From: Neobacillus cucumis | GTDB taxonomy: Bacteria; Bacillota; Bacilli; Bacillales; Cytobacillaceae | Length of the DNA: 64,000 nt | Reading direction: 5' to 3' | NCBI RefSeq assembly: GCF_016908975.1 | Contig: NZ_JAFBEX010000002.1 | Coordinates: 1 to 64,000 of the forward strand | Shown here: positions 61,723-64,000 of the stretch, piece by piece | Numbering within the stretch: the first letter of the stretch is position 1 | How the letters are laid out: every line of letters begins with the position of its first letter | Notes under the pieces: model-generated | Database searches by the model: none | Told to the model about the DNA's origin: nothing | Seen by the model: the letters and a program-made list of their open reading frames with translations, nothing else | Position numbers and translations under genes: made by a program

Positions 61723-62892
61723 ATGGAGGAAATCCAATATGCCTTTATAGATGAATTTGGTGATTATAGATTTGATTTTGATAAAGGGAATGGGTCATCC
61801 CATTTTATCATTGTGTCTATACTTCTAAAGGAATCGAATAAACAGTATTTAGAATATGAATTGGGGCAAATCAGCCAAAAGTATTTTCAAACAGGAACAA
61901 TTGATACAAGCATCGTCGACGATGCTCCAACCCAGACCCTGCAGCTTATTAACGATTTGAAAGATCTACCGTTTAGTATCTATGCCTATGTGATTGATAA
62001 AAGAAAAATAAGAGAAGACCACGGAATCTTGTTTAAAACACCTTTTTTAAAATATTTAAATCGAAAAATCTATGATGACTTAAATCGAACGTTTGAACAG
62101 CTTGATCTTGCATCAGATGAACATGAATCAAAACTATTTCTTAGGGAGTTTAAAAATTATATCCAAACAAGAAGTATTCCAGACTTATTTAATTATTCCA
62201 CATTCGGGTTCAACCACACTCAATCAGAACTCCTACTTCAGTTAGCAAACCTAGTCACCAAGATTCTTGCAACCGGATATGAACGAAATCTGTATTCTGA
62301 GCAATATCGTTCTTTTTCGAAAATCTTCAAAAGCAAAATTGCGGCCATAAATCTATTGCCCCTCGACTACAAAAACTTTCTCTTCGATTATCAGGCAGAG
62401 CATGATCGAGCAAAAGATGATGAAATTATCATTAAGCAAGCAGTTAATTTGGCTTATAAATATATAGAAAAGCATCGTAAGAGTGAAGAAGAAGAAGAGC
62501 GGCTTCGCCTTGATTTTATAAAGTTTCTGTTATTTAATTTAAAGGAAAATCCAGATGAGTATGTGTATACGGAAGAAATATTAGATAATTTAAATGCGAT
62601 TCGCGATGTAAAATTAACTCCACATAGCTTTCGGTCCACCATTGTTTCCAAGTTGCGCGATAGGGGGCTGTTAATAGCGAGCAGTAATAAAGGTTATAAA
62701 TTACCTGTAAGTCTAAACGATTTATATGACTTTGTGAACCTTTCGAGTCTGACCATTCACCCCATGATTCAAAGAATCGCCAAGTGCCGAGATCAAATAC
62801 TTCTTGCCACCAACAATGAAATCGACATCCTCGAGCAAAAAGAATATGATTACCTAAAAAGAATTATTGATATGGATAAATTAAAAATTTAG
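61723..62892 (+). CDS. DUF3800 protein with a C-terminal winged helix
   Basis: A 389-residue protein. The N-terminus YAFIDEFGDYRFDFDKGNGS carries the DUF3800 acidic motif (D.SG/D), and DYQAEHDRAKDDEIIIKQAV supplies further acidic residues of an RNase H-like fold. After about residue 265 a winged-helix-like part follows (YVYTEEILDNLNAIRDVKLT, STIVSKLRDRGLLIASSNKG). DUF3800 proteins are often linked to mobile elements or defence; activity here is unproven. GGTGGTGGG precedes the ATG. Confidence 0.8.
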   Translation: MEEIQYAFIDEFGDYRFDFDKGNGSSHFIIVSILLKESNKQYLEYELGQISQKYFQTGTIDTSIVDDAPTQTLQLINDLKDLPFSIYAYVIDKRKIREDHGILFKTPFLKYLNRKIYDDLNRTFEQLDLASDEHESKLFLREFKNYIQTRSIPDLFNYSTFGFNHTQSELLLQLANLVTKILATGYERNLYSEQYRSFSKIFKSKIAAINLLPLDYKNFLFDYQAEHDRAKDDEIIIKQAVNLAYKYIEKHRKSEEEEERLRLDFIKFLLFNLKENPDEYVYTEEILDNLNAIRDVKLTPHSFRSTIVSKLRDRGLLIASSNKGYKLPVSLNDLYDFVNLSSLTIHPMIQRIAKCRDQILLATNNEIDILEQKEYDYLKRIIDMDKLKI

Positions 62893-62915
62893 TGTAATAG
62901 TTTATTTTAATAACA

Positions 62916-62951
62916 AAAAGGACCTGTTCATCAGTTGAATAGGTCCTTTTA
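62916..62951 (+). terminator. terminator of the DUF3800 gene
   Basis: AAAAAGGACCT pairs with AGGTCCTTTT around a 14-base loop, with a T tract. Confidence 0.85.
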
Positions 62952-63112
62952 CTAATTTATGATAGAAGGGACTACATAAACACTGCATAATTTTGTATAT
63001 TTATTTAATAGAATACATCAATTAATTGGAATTTACCTTATTATTCCTAGAAATATTGAAAACGCTTACTGTGATAATGGCATAAATATTCAAAAAAATA
63101 TGCAAAAAAGGA

Positions 63113-63173
63113 TTGTCAAACTATGAATTTTAAAATATAATCTAGTTATTAATTGATGTAACAAAATATAACA
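63113..63173 (+). promoter_or_regulatory. glnA promoter with GlnR/TnrA box
   Basis: TTGTCA at 63113 and TATAAT at 63136 with a 17-base spacer. TGTAACAAAATATAACA at 63157-63173 is an exact match to the GlnR/TnrA consensus TGTNA-N7-TNACA and lies just after the start-site region. A weaker copy (TGTGATAATGGCATAAA) is at 63070, upstream of the -35. Confidence 0.85.
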
Positions 63174-63195
63174 TAAAATTGAGAGGTAATGTGAC

Positions 63196-64000
63196 GTGGC
63201 TAAAACACTTATTTCAAATTCATCAAAAGAAGCAACTTTAGAACAAATCAAAGAGATTATTAAAGAAAAAAGTGTAGAACTATTACACTTGCAATTTGTC
63301 GATATCGAAGGGATTTTGAAACACGTCACTGTAACAAGTGCGCAATTAGAAGATGTTGTAGAAGGAAAAATGATGTTTGATGGCTCTTCAATCAAAGGAT
63401 TTTCACCAATCAATAAATCTGACCTTTATCTTCAACCAGATTTAGCAACATTTGCTGTTCTTCCTTGGACAGAAGAAGCTGGATATTCAGAAGCTCGTTT
63501 CCTATGTTCAGCAGCAAATCCAGATGGTTCTCTTTTTGAAGGAGATACTAGAAACGTATTGAAAAGAACAGTAGAACGTGCGGCTGATAAAGGATTTACT
63601 ATTTCAGTAGGACCTGAATTAGAATTCTTCCTATTTAAAAATGATGACAATGGTTACGCAACTCAAGAACTTGGTGATAAAGCAGGTTATTTTGAGCCAT
63701 CTCCACATGATCTTGGCGAGCGTGTTCGTTTGGAAATCTATCGTGCATTAAAAGCAATGGGCTTTACAATTGAAGCTTCTCACCACGAAGTAGCAGAAGG
63801 TCAACACGAAATTAACTTCAAGTATTCTGATGCATTAACTGCAGCAGATCTTTCAACTACTTATAAGTGGGTTGTTAAAACAATTGCAAAGAAATTCGGT
63901 ATGCACGCAACTTTCATGCCAAAACCAGTTTTTGGTATTAACGGTTCAGGTATGCACGTAAACATGTCATTCTTCGAAGGAAGCGAAAATGCATTCTTCG
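63196..64000 (+). CDS. glnA: type I glutamine synthetase GlnA, 3' end beyond the window
   Basis: The first 268 codons of glutamine synthetase, which joins ammonia to glutamate. It reads AKTLISNSSKEATLEQIKEI, MMFDGSSIKGFSPINKSDLY, the metal-site glutamates in ISVGPELEFFLFK and HHEVAEGQHEINFKY, and VFGINGSGMHVNMSFFEGSE. The start is GTG after GAGAGG. In B. subtilis glnA follows glnR; here the gene before it is a DUF3800 protein and glnA has its own promoter, so this copy is monocistronic or a second paralogue. The frame is open at the window edge. Confidence 0.95.
   Translation, partial: MAKTLISNSSKEATLEQIKEIIKEKSVELLHLQFVDIEGILKHVTVTSAQLEDVVEGKMMFDGSSIKGFSPINKSDLYLQPDLATFAVLPWTEEAGYSEARFLCSAANPDGSLFEGDTRNVLKRTVERAADKGFTISVGPELEFFLFKNDDNGYATQELGDKAGYFEPSPHDLGERVRLEIYRALKAMGFTIEASHHEVAEGQHEINFKYSDALTAADLSTTYKWVVKTIAKKFGMHATFMPKPVFGINGSGMHVNMSFFEGSENAFF

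Overview
The window looks like chromosomal DNA of a low-GC, spore-former-type Bacillaceae (Bacillus/Neobacillus-like). Evidence: AT-rich sequence with strong AGGAGG ribosome binding sites, a B. subtilis-like rrn operon end, an FbpA-type small protein, YkvS, YwbE, YfiT bacillithiol-transferase and BC1872-type families, HprK, a GlnR/TnrA box ahead of glnA, and T-rich hairpin terminators after most genes. The genus call is inference; no lineage-defining gene is complete here.

Layout. 1-0.5 kb: end of an rRNA operon (23S 3' end, 5S) and two tRNA genes, Glu with T-arm changes and Val losing its 3' end. 0.5-15 kb: accessory DNA with three serine-recombinase copies (two are remnants), SUKH/SMI1 immunity-type genes (one frameshifted), a 1638-residue DUF4132 protein with a small partner, and a decayed cobalamin locus. 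15.1-18.0 kb: a visibly GC-richer MocR regulator plus aminotransferase pair, probably acquired. 18-21 kb: almost no intact genes, but remnants of a DNA methyltransferase, an old-yellow-enzyme reductase and a cation-diffusion transporter, plus a compact three-way-junction palindrome. 21-33 kb: housekeeping-like single genes (methyltransferase, dehydrogenase, DUF1275 and MscS membrane proteins, HAD phosphatases, luciferase-like oxidoreductase, MFS exporter, sulfite-oxidase-like enzyme).

33-44.5 kb is the best-regulated part. A HesB/IscA-like gene is interrupted by a UGA exactly where a cysteine is expected and is followed by a hairpin that fits the bacterial SECIS pattern. Two adenosylcobalamin riboswitches, about 3 kb apart, precede metE and a class I ribonucleotide reductase operon (alpha, beta, flavodoxin), so both B12-independent enzymes should be turned off when B12 is present; the second also carries a promoter with two NrdR-like boxes. 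A fluoride riboswitch precedes two overlapping crcB genes.

44.5-64 kb: a class A penicillin-binding protein, a stand-alone divergent HprK paralogue, and then a catabolic regulon at 49.3-56.1 kb: GntR/FCD regulator, two MFS transporters, extradiol dioxygenase (VOC), a GalB-like oxalomesaconate hydratase of the PIG-L family, an RraA-type carboxy-hydroxy-oxoadipate aldolase and a RidA deaminase, all tied together by copies of one palindrome (ATTGTTAAACAAT) at each promoter. This reads as a Gram-positive meta-cleavage pathway for an aromatic, possibly amino-substituted, acid that ends in pyruvate plus oxaloacetate. The window ends with YwbE, GNAT, NhaC-type antiporter, an SPFH protein coupled to a ribbon-helix-helix protein, YfiT, a DUF3800 protein, and the first 805 bases of glnA.
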